A DNA stretch of 6,353 bases, from assembly GCA_017989935.1 (NCBI GenBank), contig JAGNOY010000128.1, forward strand, positions 1 through 6,353, in the 5' to 3' direction. This document shows, piece by piece, positions 4,735 through 6,353 of this stretch. The position numbers and the translations under genes were made by a program. How positions within the stretch are numbered: the stretch's first letter is position 1; the number at the start of each line of letters is the position of its first letter. Source of the stretch: Chitinophagaceae bacterium. Lineage in GTDB: Bacteria; Bacteroidota; Bacteroidia; Chitinophagales; Chitinophagaceae. The notes under the pieces were generated by a model. The model was not told the DNA's origin. It searched no databases and saw nothing but the letters and a program-made list of their open reading frames with translations.

Positions 4735-6353
4735 ATGCAAGGGATTACACAAAATATGGATACGCAAAAAATATCTTTTGAGGATTTTAAAAAAGATGTT
4801 CTCAATGATTATTTAATTGTGCTGCAAAGTCGTGAAGCAAGTTTGCTTGGACGCAAGGAAGTATTAACAGGCAAGGCAAAATTTGGAATTTTTGGAGATG
4901 GAAAGGAATTGGCACAAATTGCCATGGCTAAGGTTTTTCAAGAAGGTGATTTTAGGTCAGGGTACTACAGAGATCAAACGTTTATGTTTGCGTCGGGTAT
5001 GAGTAATATCGAATCTTTTTTTGCACAACTCTATGCCAATCCGAGTATTGATCAAGAGCCAAGCAGCGCCGGGAGGCAAATGAACGGGCATTATGGAACA
5101 CGATTACTCAATGATCAAGGAGAGTGGTTAAATCAAACCAAGACAAAAAATAGTAGTTCCGACATTTCACCTACTGCAGGTCAAATGGTTCGTGGACTTG
5201 GCCTAGCATTCGCTTCTAAATTATATCGATCACAAGAAACTTTAAGTGATTCTACTATATTTTCAAATCATGGGAATGAGGTATGTTTTACTACAATAGG
5301 TGATGCCTCTACAAGTGAAGGATTATTTTGGGAAACAGTAAATGCCGCTGGTGTGATGCAAGTGCCCTTAGCTATTTTTATTTGGGATGATGGGTATGGT
5401 ATTTCAGTACCTAGAAAGTTTCAAACAACAAAAAATTCAATTTCGGAAATTTTAGATGGCTTTAGGTATGAACAAGGAAAAGGTGGTTTAGAAATTCATA
5501 CGGTTAAAGGATGGGATTATGCAGGCCTTTGTGAAACCTTTAAATATGGAATTCAGCAAGTGAGAGAAACTCATGTGCCAGCTATATTTCATGTGCAAGA
5601 AATTACTCAACCTCAAGGTCATTCAACTTCTGGATCTCACGAACGATATAAGAGTAAAGAAAGGTTAGATTGGGAAAGAGAAATGGATTGCGTTAAAAAA
5701 ATGCGTGCATTTATTCTAGAAAATAATTTAGCCGTTGAAGAAGAGTTAGTTCAACTAGAAGATCAAGCCAAAAAAGATGTAGTCGAAGCTAAGAAGCGTG
5801 CTTGGGATTCTTTTATTCAACCTATAAAGTTGCAAGTTCAACAAACCATTAAATTAGGTCAAGATTTGATTTTTGCTGGACATCCACAAGCCGAGTCTAT
5901 TTCAGCTTTGCTGACACAGCTTGGTAATATAAAAGAACCACTCCGAAGAGATGTAATGAAAACCTTAGCTCAAGTATTACAAATGGGCGGAGATCATACA
6001 GCTCAACTTCAATTGAAAAATTATTATAACAGCTTGAAAGAAGATGCCTATGAAAAATATAGTTCTTTACTTCATTCTAATTCTTCAATAAGTGTAGATA
6101 AAGTTTCATCTATTCCAGCCGCCTATGTAGGTGAAGAAGTTTCCTTGAATGGCTTTGAAATCTTAAACAAATATTTTGATCATGTTTTAACAAAGGATCC
6201 TAGAGTATTTGCATTTGGAGAAGACGTAGGAAATATTGGTGATGTCAACCAAGGTTTTGCTGGCCTGCAAGAAAAGCATGGTAAATGGCGTGTGTTTGAT
6301 GCCGGTATTCGAGAAGCTACTATCATGGGACAGGGTATAGGTATGGCCTTGAG
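4735..6353 (+). CDS. Fused E1 alpha-beta subunit of a 2-oxoacid dehydrogenase (3' truncated)
   Basis: 539 codons are visible and the frame is still open at the window edge. This is the thiamine-diphosphate-dependent E1 component, which decarboxylates a 2-oxoacid (pyruvate or a branched-chain oxoacid) and passes the acyl group to lipoyl-E2. The alpha part covers about 45-310: 'GYYRDQTFMFASG' (76-88), 'GRQMNGHYG' (113-121), G189-D190-A191 to D218-D219-G220-Y221 (the diphosphate/Mg motif), and the loop 'GHSTSGSHERY' (295-305). A linker of about 150 mostly helical residues follows, then the start of the beta part with 'FAFGEDVG' (492-499) and 'RVFDAGIREATIMGQGIG' (519-536), where E527 matches the conserved beta-subunit Glu. 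Fused chains of roughly 800 residues are usual in Bacteroidetes, so about one third is missing. The motif differs from the textbook GDG...NN (here GDA...DD). The ATG at 4735 sits about 20 nt after the predicted start of transcription; Met8 (4756) is a possible alternative. Substrate choice cannot be settled from sequence. Confidence 0.9.
   Translation, partial: MQGITQNMDTQKISFEDFKKDVLNDYLIVLQSREASLLGRKEVLTGKAKFGIFGDGKELAQIAMAKVFQEGDFRSGYYRDQTFMFASGMSNIESFFAQLYANPSIDQEPSSAGRQMNGHYGTRLLNDQGEWLNQTKTKNSSSDISPTAGQMVRGLGLAFASKLYRSQETLSDSTIFSNHGNEVCFTTIGDASTSEGLFWETVNAAGVMQVPLAIFIWDDGYGISVPRKFQTTKNSISEILDGFRYEQGKGGLEIHTVKGWDYAGLCETFKYGIQQVRETHVPAIFHVQEITQPQGHSTSGSHERYKSKERLDWEREMDCVKKMRAFILENNLAVEEELVQLEDQAKKDVVEAKKRAWDSFIQPIKLQVQQTIKLGQDLIFAGHPQAESISALLTQLGNIKEPLRRDVMKTLAQVLQMGGDHTAQLQLKNYYNSLKEDAYEKYSSLLHSNSSISVDKVSSIPAAYVGEEVSLNGFEILNKYFDHVLTKDPRVFAFGEDVGNIGDVNQGFAGLQEKHGKWRVFDAGIREATIMGQGIGMAL

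Noticed and set aside
4756..4758. Met8 as the true start of the E1 protein
   Set aside because: It is possible, but the first ATG (4735) lies at a normal distance from the predicted start of transcription and neither ATG has a clear ribosome binding site; the upstream one was kept.
1..6353. CRISPR array, tRNA/rRNA gene, insertion sequence or toxin-antitoxin pair
   Set aside because: No regularly spaced repeats, no tRNA-like or rRNA motifs, no transposase-like frame with terminal inverted repeats, and no small paired genes of that type were seen on either strand.

Overview
The window looks like Bacteroidota (Bacteroidetes) chromosome, probably from the Chitinophagales/Sphingobacteriales/Flavobacteriales side of the phylum. 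The reasons are the AT-rich coding DNA, genes without clear Shine-Dalgarno sequences, two promoters of the TTG/TAnnTTTG type peculiar to this phylum, tandem secreted DUF1573 proteins, secreted proteins whose signal peptides end in ...FSQ, and a 2-oxoacid dehydrogenase E1 with alpha and beta parts fused in one chain. Nothing in the gene content points to a phage, plasmid, CRISPR locus or defence island.

Layout. (1) 1-1188, plus strand: the 3' end of tyrosyl-tRNA synthetase (tyrS), then a small secreted protein of unknown function whose ATG overlaps the tyrS stop (ATGA), then 5 nt later a YfcE-like metallophosphoesterase. The spacing indicates one operon. (2) About 1204-1330: a G+C-rich, gene-free element between convergent genes. 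It has two imperfect direct-repeat arms and complementary segments in an interleaved order, and looks like a dispersed intergenic repeat. (3) 3476-1339, minus strand: a LolC/LolE-type (MacB/FtsX-like) membrane permease, followed by a FemAB/GNAT-like acyltransferase that starts at a TTG overlapping the permease stop (TTGA). (4) 3513-3544: a strong intrinsic terminator that separates this pair from (5) 4554-3561, minus strand: two tandem paralogous secreted DUF1573 proteins. (6) 4555-4734: a divergent promoter region with one Bacteroidetes-type promoter in each direction, a PhoB/OmpR-like direct repeat on one side and an inverted repeat around the -7 box on the other. (7) 4735 to the window end, plus strand: the fused E1 alpha-beta subunit of a 2-oxoacid (pyruvate or branched-chain) dehydrogenase, cut off in its beta part.

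How they fit together. tyrS and the E1 enzyme are housekeeping genes. The middle genes concern the cell envelope: a lipoprotein-release-type permease translationally coupled to an acyltransferase, and two exported CGC-motif proteins. I found no clear new multi-gene system. The most interesting items are the intergenic repeat element, the two candidate operators in the divergent promoter region, the permease/acyltransferase coupling, and the altered thiamine-diphosphate motif of the fused E1.
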